NCBI GenBank assembly: GCA_946886405.1
Contig: CAMPIO010000058.1
Coordinates: 1 to 21,903, forward strand
DNA length: 21,903 nt
Origin: an uncultured Pseudoxanthomonas sp.
Lineage (GTDB): Bacteria > Pseudomonadota > Gammaproteobacteria > Xanthomonadales > Xanthomonadaceae
Direction of reading: 5' to 3'
Position 1 is the first letter of the stretch, and each line of letters begins with the position of its first letter. Position numbers and translations under genes: made by a program. Of this stretch, positions 8,103-15,609 are shown one piece after another. The notes beneath the pieces were generated by a model. The model did not search any database. It had not been told where the DNA came from and was given only the letters and a program-made list of their open reading frames with translations.

Positions 8103-10564
8103 GGCAATGGATCCGGAGCGTAAGAGGTGTCGTCCGGTCGCTGCGCGATATTGCTCGGCGGGACGAGATAGAGGTCGTCTCGGTAGTACCCGAGAATAGC
8201 ACGGCGCAGGGTGCGGTCCGTGTCCTGGCCGGCCGAGCCCAGGCCTTTCAGGACGAATTCCAGCTGGAATCCGGTGTTCATTTCGCCTTCGCGATTGCGG
8301 ACGTAACGGCGGACCAGCGCGCGCACGGCGAGGCAGCAGCTGTCCCATTGCACGCCGGCAACGCCTTCCAGCAGGCCGGGCTCCTGGTCGGTCGCCGCGT
8401 CGCGATAGAACGAGTGGTAGTAACGCCCCACCACGCTCCATGCCGGGGTCACCGGGTACAGGAACGAGAAGTCCGCCTGTTCCAGCAGGTCGCGGCGACG
8501 GCGATAGGTGATGTTGACCACGCCATCGTCCGGCAGCAGGTAGCGCGCGCGCACGCTTGCAAGATCCTCGCGACGGAACTTCGGGTCCCACTGGTAGGAC
8601 GCGCCGATGGTCCAGCGATCGGTCGGGGCGTAGTTGGCGTCGACCACCCAGGCCGACTTGCCCTGTTCCAGCGGCACCTCGTTGGGCGCGGTGACGCGGA
8701 CGTCATCGAAATAGCGGATCTGGCCGATGCTGGCCGAGAGCCGCTCGAAGCCATCCTTCTGTCGCAGCAGGCGCGTGGTCAGTGCCAGCGTCAGCTGGTT
8801 GGCATCGGTCTGGCGGTCAGGACCGGTGTAACGGTTGTCGCGGAACAACTGGCCGTAGCTGAAATTGAACGGACGCGTATCGAAGATCGGCAATCCATCC
8901 TGCTCGCGGTACGGCGCGTTGAGATAGAACAGGCGCGGCTCGAGCGTGTGCAGGAAGCGGTCGCCCTTGATGTCCGTCTCGCGGTCGAAGTACACGCCCG
9001 CATCGAACGAGCCGATCGGCAGGCTGCGGCTGGGCGAGCGGTCGTAGAACTCGGCGATCTGGGCCGCGCTGACCGGTTGGTCGGCGGCGATGCCGTATGC
9101 GGCGCGCGCACGGTCCGTGGCGATGGTCTGTGCCAGGTCGGCGTCAAGGCGATATTCGGTATGGCGATACGCCAGCGTGGGCGTGACGTACCAGGACGCG
9201 CCCTGGATCGGAAACGAGATCGTCGGCTTGATGTCGATCCGGCTGCCGCCGGCGTGCTCTTCATGCTGGAAGCGCACCGCCTCTGCATGGCCGCCCACAT
9301 TGATCCAGCGGCTCAGCGGCTGGCTCCAGTTGAGGTAGGTGCGTGGCAGGCGGTTGTAGGGCAGTGAGGCTTCGGTACTCAGGTAGTCGGACAGTTGCCA
9401 GTGGTCGGCCATCACGCCGGCACTCCAGTACTCGCCCGCACCGTACACGCCGGCCGTGCTGGTGACCGACGAGTAGGCTTGTCCAAACAGCGAGTTGCCG
9501 AAGTCTTCCTGGTAACGGGCGTCGCTCAGCCAGATCAGGTTGGCGCGCGCCTGCCAGTGCGGACTGAAACGGTGGTCGCCCTCGAACGACAGGAACCCGC
9601 GACCATCATCCGGGTCGGGATTGTTCGGGTTTTGCGGGTCGTAGGTCGACTCGCTCATGCGATCGCGGACAAAATCGTCCCTAGTCATCCACGTGCCCTG
9701 GATCTCGCCGCGGCCCTTTTCGTACAGATAGCGGAACTCGGCACCCATCTGGAAGCCGCGCTCGCTCATGTAGCGGGGCTCCAAGGTGGCGTCATAGTTC
9801 GGTGCCAGGTTCAGGTAGATCGGCTGTTTCCAGTCGAAGCCGTTGCGCCCTGACAGGCCGATCGCCGGGTACAGCAGGCCGGTATGGCGCTGGTCGTCGA
9901 TGGGAAACTTCAGGTAGGGCACATACAGCACCGGCACCTTGCCGAGGCGGATGGTTGCGCCACGGGCCACGCCCCAACCGTCATCGGTATTGATGTCGAT
10001 GCGCCGCGAACGCAGTTCCCACCGGCGGTCTTCGGGATCGCAGGTGGAGTAGGTCGAATGCAGCAGGCTGCCTTCCGGTCCCTTCATGTCGATGCGGTCG
10101 GCGCCGCCGTTGCCGCGCCGGTCGACGAGCTGGTACCGCACATTGTCGATCTGGTGCGTGTCCGACCCCTGGTCGCCCCGGGCGGTGTCGGCGATCAGGC
10201 GGATGCCGGTGTCCTGGTAGCGGATGTGGCCGTCGGCGACGTACGTGTCCTTTTCCTGGTCGTATTTCAGGTTGTCGGCGCCGAGGAACTGGTCGCCGCG
10301 GATCAATTCCACCGCGCCGCTGTATTCCGGGTTGGACTCGGTACCCGACAGGCTGTCGCCCGCGATGGAGGTCGGCTGCTCGGCCCGCTGTTCACGCGTG
10401 AGCTGGGGTGTACCCGCCGATGGCGGGGCTGTGCCTCCGAACGCCGGGATGACATCCTGGATCGGGCACAGCGCCCAGCTTTCAGGCTTCTCATCGTCGG
10501 CCATCGCCGGCAGGCACAGGGCGATGCTGAAGGGCAACGGTAGCAGGCGAAGGGCGGTGCGCAC
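8099..10564 (-). CDS. lptD: LPS-assembly outer membrane protein LptD
   Basis: An 821-residue outer membrane beta barrel that, with the lipoprotein LptE, inserts lipopolysaccharide into the outer leaflet. A signal peptide ends at A22 (PAMA). Residues about 65-200 form the periplasmic OstA/LptA-like jellyroll (RGDQFLGADNLKYD, YVADGHIRYQDTGI), and from about 210 the barrel (GKVPVLYVPYLKFPIDD, TGLLYP, GFDWKQPIYLNLAPNYD). The four structural cysteines are present: C33, C175 and the pair C743-C744 (WDSCCL), matching the disulfide pattern of E. coli LptD. The start is GTG 10564; an in-frame stop lies 14 codons upstream and no better start exists. The 125-base gap before it must hold the operon promoter, for which I see only poor candidates. 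First gene of the lptD-surA-pdxA-rsmA-apaG-apaH unit. Confidence 0.97.
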   Translation of the reverse strand: MRTALRLLPLPFSIALCLPAMADDEKPESWALCPIQDVIPAFGGTAPPSAGTPQLTREQRAEQPTSIAGDSLSGTESNPEYSGAVELIRGDQFLGADNLKYDQEKDTYVADGHIRYQDTGIRLIADTARGDQGSDTHQIDNVRYQLVDRRGNGGADRIDMKGPEGSLLHSTYSTCDPEDRRWELRSRRIDINTDDGWGVARGATIRLGKVPVLYVPYLKFPIDDQRHTGLLYPAIGLSGRNGFDWKQPIYLNLAPNYDATLEPRYMSERGFQMGAEFRYLYEKGRGEIQGTWMTRDDFVRDRMSESTYDPQNPNNPDPDDGRGFLSFEGDHRFSPHWQARANLIWLSDARYQEDFGNSLFGQAYSSVTSTAGVYGAGEYWSAGVMADHWQLSDYLSTEASLPYNRLPRTYLNWSQPLSRWINVGGHAEAVRFQHEEHAGGSRIDIKPTISFPIQGASWYVTPTLAYRHTEYRLDADLAQTIATDRARAAYGIAADQPVSAAQIAEFYDRSPSRSLPIGSFDAGVYFDRETDIKGDRFLHTLEPRLFYLNAPYREQDGLPIFDTRPFNFSYGQLFRDNRYTGPDRQTDANQLTLALTTRLLRQKDGFERLSASIGQIRYFDDVRVTAPNEVPLEQGKSAWVVDANYAPTDRWTIGASYQWDPKFRREDLASVRARYLLPDDGVVNITYRRRRDLLEQADFSFLYPVTPAWSVVGRYYHSFYRDAATDQEPGLLEGVAGVQWDSCCLAVRALVRRYVRNREGEMNTGFQLEFVLKGLGSAGQDTDRTLRRAILGYYRDDLYLVPPSNIAQRPDDTSYAPDPLP

Positions 10565-10605
10565 GCGGTGCAGAGCTCGCTGTCGGACGAAAAACGGTCG
10601 TTAGC

Positions 10606-10631
10606 TTGCCCCATCCCATGCATGCGGGCAA
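10606..10631. other. Small inverted repeat in the lptD upstream region
   Basis: TTGCCC (10606-10611) and GGGCAA (10626-10631) are a six-base inverted repeat around 14 bases that include the palindrome CATGCATG. On the - strand it lies after the deacetylase-like gene and about 40 bases before the lptD GTG, followed by a TTTTT run at 10591-10595. It could be a weak terminator for the upstream gene or an operator for lptD; neither is supported beyond the symmetry. Confidence 0.2.
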
Positions 10632-10689
10632 TGAAGGCCTCCGGCCGGTGTCGGGCGAGGTTCAGCGACAGCCGGGCGGGCGTTCCGGG

Positions 10690-11598
10690 TCAGCGCAATT
10701 CGTCCACATGGGCCTTCGTGCACTCGCGCAGGGCATCGAGGTCGTACCCCCCTTCGAGCATGGAAACCACGCGTCCAGCGGCATGACGATTGGCCAGGGC
10801 GCGCAGCTGACGGGTCAGCCAGCCGAAGTCTTCGGTCTCCAGCATCAGATCGGCCAGGGGATCGCGCATATGCGCATCGAAGCCCGCGGAAATCAGCAGC
10901 AACTGCGGCTTGAAATCGTCCAGCGCAGGCAGCAGTTCGTCCGCCCAGGTGTTCTGGAAGCGGAACCCCCCGCTGCCCGGCGGAAGCAGGGCGTTGAACA
11001 CATTGCCCACCCCGCGCTCGTAGGGCGCGCCGCTATGCGGATAGATGCCCGATTCGTGGCTGCTGAAATAGGCCACGCGCGGATCGCTGTAGAAGATGGC
11101 CTGTGTCCCGTTGCCGTGGTGGACATCGAAATCGATCACCGCCACCCGCTCCAGCCCGTGTTTGTCGCAGGCGTACGCGGCAGCGACGGCGATGTTGTTG
11201 AACAGGCAGAACCCCATCGCCGCGGTACCGGTCGCATGATGGCCTGGCGGGCGTACCGCGCAGAAGACGGTCCGGTCTTCGCCATTCATCACGGCGTCCA
11301 CCGCCGCCACGCCGGCACCGGCCGCCCGCAGCGCCGCTGCACGGGAGGCCGGGCACATCACCGTGTCGGGATCGAGCATGCGGTAGCCGGACACGTCCGC
11401 GTCCAGCACCTCTCGAACCAGCGCCTCGTCGTGCACGCGACGAAGGTCGCCCAGCTTCGCGATGGGGGCTTCGCGCCAGTCGGCATCGGCGTGGTGCTGG
11501 CGCAGGGCGTCCAGCACCACCTCCAGCCGCGCGGGCCGCTCGGGATGTTCGGGGCCGGGGTCATGGAGCAGGCAGGCGGGGTGGGTATAGATGATCAC
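10690..11598 (-). CDS. Histone deacetylase family / acetoin utilisation-type amidohydrolase
   Basis: A 302-residue zinc hydrolase of the arginase/deacetylase fold. Bacterial members remove acyl groups from acetyl-polyamines or acetyl-lysine; the substrate here cannot be read from sequence. Catalytic features are intact: HPERPARL (18-25), RPPGHHA with H120-H121, GFCLFNNIAVAA, the zinc ligands D158 and H160 in DFDVHHGNGT, D241 in SAGFDAH, and EGGYD with Y285. Homologues start MxIYTHPAC, which points to GTG 11598. A TTG at 11628 would add ten residues and has GGGA eight bases upstream, so the start remains open. The gene is separately transcribed, with a good -10 (TAGAAT) at 11661-11656. It is not clearly linked in function to either neighbour. 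Confidence 0.9.
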   Translation of the reverse strand: MIIYTHPACLLHDPGPEHPERPARLEVVLDALRQHHADADWREAPIAKLGDLRRVHDEALVREVLDADVSGYRMLDPDTVMCPASRAAALRAAGAGVAAVDAVMNGEDRTVFCAVRPPGHHATGTAAMGFCLFNNIAVAAAYACDKHGLERVAVIDFDVHHGNGTQAIFYSDPRVAYFSSHESGIYPHSGAPYERGVGNVFNALLPPGSGGFRFQNTWADELLPALDDFKPQLLLISAGFDAHMRDPLADLMLETEDFGWLTRQLRALANRHAAGRVVSMLEGGYDLDALRECTKAHVDELR

Positions 11599-11655
11599 GA
11601 TGCCGGCGTTGTCCGGGAAGTGGCGCAAATGGTCCCGAGTTGGGAGCCCGGGTCC

Positions 11656-11661
11656 ATTCTA
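11656..11661 (-). promoter_or_regulatory. Probable -10 element of the deacetylase-like gene
   Basis: Read on the - strand this is TAGAAT, five of six to the sigma-70 consensus, 57 bases before GTG 11598 and 27 before TTG 11628. The expected -35 position has no good TTGACA match; instead an 11-base palindrome CCAGCCGCTGG (11673-11683) lies just upstream and could be a regulator site. The same TAGAAT hexamer stands before the btuM-like gene. Confidence 0.45.
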
Positions 11662-11713
11662 AGCGCGGCCCACCAGCCGCTGGCATTCGACCTTCGGGGG
11701 CACACGGTCGCGC

Positions 11714-11881
11714 AAAGCATCGCGGGCATGGCCCGTTCGTACAACGCCCTGCGGGAGATCTGTAGGAGCGCCCCATGGGCGCGATGCTTTTCCGGCCGCT
11801 CACGCGAAAGCATCGCGGGCATGGCCCGCTCCTACAACGCCTCGGGAGATCGGTGGGAGCGCTCTGCGGGCGCGCAACGGC
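11714..11881. repeat. Decayed tandem copy of a hairpin-forming intergenic repeat
   Basis: Two units of about 80 bases lie head to tail. Unit 1 (11714-11795) and unit 2 (11807 to about 11886) both begin AAAGCATCGCGGGCATGG, continue TACAACGCC and CGGGAGATC, then a GTxGGAGCGC block and GGGCGCG; the second half of unit 2 is degenerate and runs into the adenosyltransferase stop codon. Between units a large hairpin is possible: TGTAGGAGCG (11761-11770) with CGCTCCTACA (11827-11836), and GCGATGCTTT (11781-11790) with AAAGCATCGC (11807-11816). Such TGTAGGAGCG...GATGCTTT motifs are, from memory, dispersed in Xanthomonadaceae and Pseudomonas genomes. The 283-base stretch between the two genes holds this repeat and the deacetylase promoter; no gene is seen. 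Confidence 0.75.
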
Positions 11882-12439
11882 TCAGGAATGTCGCCGCTCG
11901 TGTTTCCACAGCACCTCGCCCTGGCCGTCGGCACGGGCCAGCACGCGGGCCAGGACGAACAGCAGGTCGGAGAGGCGGTTGAGATAGCGGATCGCTTCCG
12001 GCCGCACCGCGTCGTGGCGGGCCAGGGTGACGGTTTCGCGCTCGGCCCTGCGCACGATGGTGCGGGCCAGGTGGCAGCGCGAGGCCGCCTCGCCGCCCGC
12101 CGGCAAGATGAAATCCTTCAGCGGCGGTAGGTCGTCGTTGTAGTGGTCCAGCTGCTTTTCCAGCGCATCGACATCGTCGCCGGTGATCGCGGCGTGGCCC
12201 GGGATGCACAACTCGCCGCCCAGATCGAACAATTGGTGCTGCACCGTGGTCAGCAGGGCGCGGATGTCGTCGGCCACGCTGGGGACGGCCAGCAGCACGC
12301 CGATGGCCGAATTGGCCTCGTCCACCGTGCCGTAGGCGGTGACACGCGCGGAATCCTTGCCCACGCGCGTGCCATCGCCCAGCCCGGTACTGCCGTCGTC
12401 GCCGGTGCGGGTGTAGATCTTCGAGAGGCGGTTGCCCAC
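11882..12439 (-). CDS. PduO-type cob(I)alamin adenosyltransferase
   Basis: A 185-residue cytoplasmic enzyme that transfers adenosine from ATP to cob(I)alamin, making adenosylcobalamin (the PduO/MMAB type, often labelled cobO). The ATP-binding N-terminus is diagnostic: IYTRTGDDGSTGLGDG (8-23), RVTAYGTVDEANS (32-44). The helical core has RCHLARTIVRRAERE (121-135) and YLNRLSDLLFVLAR (152-165). The start is GTG 12439 with GGCGAGA a few bases upstream. The gene is 19 bases downstream of the btuM-like gene in the same direction, so uptake and activation of B12 are probably encoded together. The stop codon lies at the edge of a degenerate intergenic repeat. Family is certain; the exact gene name is a matter of convention. 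Confidence 0.94.
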   Translation of the reverse strand: MGNRLSKIYTRTGDDGSTGLGDGTRVGKDSARVTAYGTVDEANSAIGVLLAVPSVADDIRALLTTVQHQLFDLGGELCIPGHAAITGDDVDALEKQLDHYNDDLPPLKDFILPAGGEAASRCHLARTIVRRAERETVTLARHDAVRPEAIRYLNRLSDLLFVLARVLARADGQGEVLWKHERRHS

Positions 12440-12458
12440 CGTGGTCTCGCCGGCCCGG

Positions 12459-13061
12459 TCAGTCGGCGGTGCGGCCGTGCGGCTTGGCCAGGCGCACCAC
12501 CTGTTCGACCAGCACGTGCACGATGACCGCCACGCCCACGTAGATCGCCGCCACGCGCAGATAGGGCAGGTACCAGTCGCTGAAGTTCTTCCACCAGCCG
12601 GCCAGCGTCGGCTCGCTGACCACCGGGCTCAGCCAGTAGAAGCTGCCCTGGCTCAGCAGGTGGCACACGGTGACCGACGCCAGCAGGCTGCCCACCAGCA
12701 ATGCCAGCGTGCGACCGTGGTTCGCGGTCTGGTAGCGGCGCAGCAGCGCACCGCCGGCCCACATGGCGCCGTAGGCCGGCAGCAGGAACCAGTACGCGGG
12801 CGAGACGCAGTAGTGCGTCCAGAAGTTGAGGCCCTGGCCGCTGATCACGAGGTAGTCCACCACCACGGCCGCCGCCATGAACAGCGGGAACGCCCAGCGC
12901 GACCACGTGCGCAGGTAGTAGCCACCGATGAAGAAGGCGGCCCAGCTGGCGTCGGGCAACGGACCGATATGGCCGAACGTGGTGGGCAGATGCAGGCGGG
13001 TGAGGACCAGCAGGGCGGCGACCAGCGTCAGCACGAGGGCGCGTTGGGAAGAGGTGTTCAT
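12459..13061 (-). CDS. btuM: BtuM-like predicted cobalamin transporter (solitary S-component type)
   Basis: A 200-residue, very hydrophobic protein with about six membrane helices (roughly 8-28, 36-52, 55-75, 86-106, 118-136, 165-190), the layout of ECF transporter S-components. Its motifs LPDASWAAFFIGGYYLR (35-51) and YCVSPAYWFLLPAYGAMW (84-101) resemble the BtuM family as I remember it. In BtuM of Thiobacillus denitrificans a cysteine near position 80 binds cobalt and removes the cyanide ligand; here C85 falls in the matching place. The downstream gene is a cobalamin adenosyltransferase, which fits strongly. No ECF ATPase or T-component is in view. ATG 13061 is chosen; GTG 13067 would add two residues. 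Recognition is by memory of motifs and by context, not by search. Confidence 0.75.
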   Translation of the reverse strand: MNTSSQRALVLTLVAALLVLTRLHLPTTFGHIGPLPDASWAAFFIGGYYLRTWSRWAFPLFMAAAVVVDYLVISGQGLNFWTHYCVSPAYWFLLPAYGAMWAGGALLRRYQTANHGRTLALLVGSLLASVTVCHLLSQGSFYWLSPVVSEPTLAGWWKNFSDWYLPYLRVAAIYVGVAVIVHVLVEQVVRLAKPHGRTAD

Positions 13062-13089
13062 CGGCACGGTTCCGGAGACTCAGCCCCGC

Positions 13090-13095
13090 ATTCTA
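13090..13095 (-). promoter_or_regulatory. Probable -10 element of the btuM-like operon
   Basis: Read on the - strand this is TAGAAT, five of six to the -10 consensus and followed by GCGGGG. It would start transcription near 13083 and leave a leader of only about 20 bases before ATG 13061. That is far too short for a cobalamin riboswitch, which needs about 200 bases. The -35 region is weak. Confidence 0.5.
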
Positions 13096-13146
13096 CCGGA
13101 GCCTGCGCGTCGCATGCCGACGGACGGGGCGCCGGAGGCGGAGCGC

Positions 13147-13152
13147 TATCAT
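13147..13152 (+). promoter_or_regulatory. Possible -10 element of ubiH, giving a near-leaderless mRNA
   Basis: TATCAT ends six bases before the ubiH ATG at 13159. A start seven bases after the hexamer would fall on the A of the start codon, so the mRNA would be leaderless. No Shine-Dalgarno sequence is seen upstream of this ATG (the preceding bases are GGCCGC), which fits. The -35 region is GC-rich and not recognisable. Confidence 0.4.
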
Positions 13153-13158
13153 GGCCGC

Positions 13159-14367
13159 ATGAAAGAACGGCATGACGTGGTGATCGTGGGTGGCGGACTG
13201 GTCGGTGCCAGCCTGGCCATCGCCCTGGACCGGCAGGGACTGGACGTGGGCCTGGTGGAGGCTACCCCGCCAGGAGAGATGCCCGCGGTGTTCGACCAGC
13301 GCAACCTCAGCTTCGCCACGGCGACGGTCAATGCACTGACAGCGCTCGGCGTCATGCAGCAGCTGCGCACGCCCACCGGCCCGATCCGGCGCATCCACGT
13401 CAGCCGCCAGGGCGACTTCGGGCGCGTGAAACTGGATGCGCAGGACTATGGTCGTGATGCCTTCGGCCAGGTGGTCGTGGCGCGTGACTTCGGCGAGGCG
13501 CTGGAATCGCGACTGGCTGAGGTGTCGCGGCTGACGCGATACCGTCCTGCGCGCTTCGTCGGTTTCGCGCCCGGTGACGCAGGTCATCGCGCACTGCGCA
13601 TCGCCGATGCCGATGGCGAGCGGACGGTGCGTGCCCGCCTTGTCGTGGCGGCCGACGGCACGCGCAGCGCCGTGCGCGACGCGCTTGGCATCGGCGTGGA
13701 CGAACACGACTACGGCCAGACCCTGTTCGTCGCTCGCGTGCGCGCCACGCAGCCGCCGGACGGCACGGCCTTCGAACGCCTGGGCGACAACGGGCCGACG
13801 GCGCTGCTGCCGCGCGGCGACCGCCACTGGGGCGTCGTGCATGGCGTCGCGCGCGAAGACGCCGACGAGGTCGCTGCGCTCGACGAGGCGGCCTGGCTCG
13901 TACGGCTGCAGCGTGCGGTCGGCTGGCGTATCGGCCGTTTGACCGGCAGCGGCGAGCGCAGCGCGTATCCGATCATCCGCGTGGTGGCGCAGCGACTGGT
14001 CGCCGAGCGTTCGGTCGTGCTGGGCAATGCCGCACAGACGATCCATCCGATCGGCGCGCAAGGCTTCAACCTGGGCCTGCGCGATGCATTGACGCTGGCC
14101 GAAGAGATCGCGCGCCATGAAGATCCGGGCGATCACGCCAGCCTCGCTGCCTACGCCGTGCGCCGGCAGGAAGACCGCGAGCGCACGCTGGCGTTCTCCG
14201 ACGGTCTGGCGCGCATCACCGCCCATCCGTCGCCATTGCTGAAGCCATTGCGCGGCCTGGGCCTAGTGGCGGTGGACGCACAGCCGGCCCTGCAGTCTTT
14301 CCTGGTGGGCGGCGCGATGGGATTCCGTGGGGATGTCCCGGTACTGTGCCGCGAGGAGGCCGCATGA
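13159..14367 (+). CDS. ubiH: 2-octaprenyl-6-methoxyphenol hydroxylase (ubiquinone biosynthesis)
   Basis: A 402-residue FAD-dependent aromatic hydroxylase of the UbiH/Coq6 family, expected to hydroxylate the ubiquinone head-group precursor at C1. It shows the FAD-binding GGGLVG (11-16) in the first beta-alpha-beta unit, the strand VVAADGTRSAVRDALG that contacts FAD, and GNAAQTIHPIGAQGFNLGLRDA near residue 290, the family mark that binds FAD and follows the substrate pocket. Gln stands where E. coli UbiH has the His of GNAAHTLHP. The ATG has no Shine-Dalgarno and may be translated from a leaderless mRNA. The stop overlaps the start of a second hydroxylase (ATGA). Assignment of which ring carbon it acts on is by family resemblance. 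Confidence 0.9.
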   Translation: MKERHDVVIVGGGLVGASLAIALDRQGLDVGLVEATPPGEMPAVFDQRNLSFATATVNALTALGVMQQLRTPTGPIRRIHVSRQGDFGRVKLDAQDYGRDAFGQVVVARDFGEALESRLAEVSRLTRYRPARFVGFAPGDAGHRALRIADADGERTVRARLVVAADGTRSAVRDALGIGVDEHDYGQTLFVARVRATQPPDGTAFERLGDNGPTALLPRGDRHWGVVHGVAREDADEVAALDEAAWLVRLQRAVGWRIGRLTGSGERSAYPIIRVVAQRLVAERSVVLGNAAQTIHPIGAQGFNLGLRDALTLAEEIARHEDPGDHASLAAYAVRRQEDRERTLAFSDGLARITAHPSPLLKPLRGLGLVAVDAQPALQSFLVGGAMGFRGDVPVLCREEAA

Positions 14368-15551
14368 AGCGGCGCGGACAGAGCGATGTCGCCGTCGTGG
14401 GTGGCGGCGTGGTCGGCGCCGCGTGCGCCCTGCTGCTGGCGCGCGAAGGGCTGGAGGTCGTGCTGGTGGAAGGGCGCGAGCCGTCGCGCTGGTCGCCGAC
14501 GCAGCCGGACCTTCGCGTCTATGCGTTCGCGCCCGACAATGCGGCGCTGCTCGACGCCGCCGGCGTGTGGAGCGCGGTGCGAGATGCGCGGGTGCAGCCC
14601 TATCGCCGCATGCGCGTCTGGGATGCTGCAGGGGGCGGCGAATTGCGTTTCGACGCCGATGCGCTGGGTCGGGCACAGTTGGGATGGATCATTGAGAACG
14701 CGTTGCTCGTCGACCGCTTGTGGGGGGCATTGCCGGCGGCCGGCGTACAGGTGCGCTGTCCGGCACGCGTGGACGCGATGGAGCAGGACGATACCGGTGT
14801 GACGCTGCGACTGGACGACGGGACGCGTATCGAATCCCGGCTGGCCGTGGCGGCCGATGGTGCCGATTCCACGCTGCGGGGTCTCGCGGGCCTCGATATC
14901 GCCACGCACGACTATGCGCAGCGTGGCGTGGTCGCGTTCGTGCGCACGGAGAAGTCGCACGAGGACACGGCCTGGCAGCGTTTCCTGCCGTCCGGGCCGC
15001 TGGCGTTCCTGCCGTTCGCCGACGGACTGAGCTCGATCGTCTGGACCTTGCCCTGCATGGACGCGCAACGCGTACTGGCACTGGATGACGCCGCCTTCGG
15101 GCGGGAGCTGACGTTGGCCATGGGCGGGCAGCTGGGCGAGGTCGACGTCGTGTCGCCGCGCGCTGCATTCCCGTTGAAACGGCAACTGGCGAAGGAATAC
15201 GTCGCCGGCCGCGTCATCGTTGCCGGTGATGCCGCGCACGTCGTGCACCCGCTGGCGGGCCAGGGCGTCAATCTCGGCCTGCGCGATGTCGCCGCGCTGC
15301 GCGACGGCATCTGTTCGGCGCAGCTCAAGCGCGCCGACTGGTCTGCGCCGCACCGCCTGGAGCGCTGGGCCCGCCAGCGCCGCAGCGAGAACGCGGTGGC
15401 TGCCTATGCCTTCGATGGCATCAACCGGGTGTTCTCCACTGATGAAATGCACCTGACCCTGCTGCGGGGTCCGCTGATGGGCCTGGCCGGCAAGATGCCG
15501 CCGCTGGTGGACTTCTTCTGGCGACACGCGGCGGGACAACGCGCGCACTGA
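14364..15551 (+). CDS. UbiH/UbiF/VisC-family FAD hydroxylase, probably UbiI-like
   Basis: A 395-residue paralogue of the preceding gene product. It has GGGVVG (13-18), LGWIIENALLVDRLW, AVAADGADSTLRGLAGL and GDAAHVVHPLAGQGVNLGLRDVAAL (first residue about 288), the last being canonical for the ubiquinone hydroxylases. The Ile-Glu-Asn motif before the substrate half is typical of UbiI/UbiF (VisC) proteins, so I expect C5 or C6 ring hydroxylation, but sequence reading cannot settle which. ATG 14364 has an excellent ribosome site GAGGAGG (14353-14359) and overlaps the ubiH stop (ATGA); a GTG at 14346 is not needed. The two genes are co-transcribed and together would supply two of the ring oxidations of ubiquinone synthesis. 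Confidence 0.85.
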   Translation: MKRRGQSDVAVVGGGVVGAACALLLAREGLEVVLVEGREPSRWSPTQPDLRVYAFAPDNAALLDAAGVWSAVRDARVQPYRRMRVWDAAGGGELRFDADALGRAQLGWIIENALLVDRLWGALPAAGVQVRCPARVDAMEQDDTGVTLRLDDGTRIESRLAVAADGADSTLRGLAGLDIATHDYAQRGVVAFVRTEKSHEDTAWQRFLPSGPLAFLPFADGLSSIVWTLPCMDAQRVLALDDAAFGRELTLAMGGQLGEVDVVSPRAAFPLKRQLAKEYVAGRVIVAGDAAHVVHPLAGQGVNLGLRDVAALRDGICSAQLKRADWSAPHRLERWARQRRSENAVAAYAFDGINRVFSTDEMHLTLLRGPLMGLAGKMPPLVDFFWRHAAGQRAH

Positions 15552-15609
15552 CACCGTCGATAGCCATCATGCGATAGCCTCGCGGTTCCCCACCCCGAGG
15601 CTGGCCACG

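Noticed and set aside
6396..8123. Open frame of 575 codons on the + strand
   Set aside because: Lies wholly antisense to surA and pdxA, both fully supported; the product has no recognisable motifs.
10655..10688. Possible sigma-E promoter for lptD (GGAAC and GCTGA words on the - strand)
   Set aside because: The spacing between the two words is about three bases too short and the -10 match is partial; lptD is sigma-E controlled in E. coli but the sequence does not show it here.
10606..11982. Open frame of 458 codons on the + strand with an internal repeated peptide
   Set aside because: Antisense to the deacetylase-like gene; the repeated peptide is just the translated intergenic DNA repeat at 11714-11881.
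13062..13158. Cobalamin riboswitch upstream of the btuM-like gene
   Set aside because: The gap is too short and no B12-box-like conserved stretch is seen.
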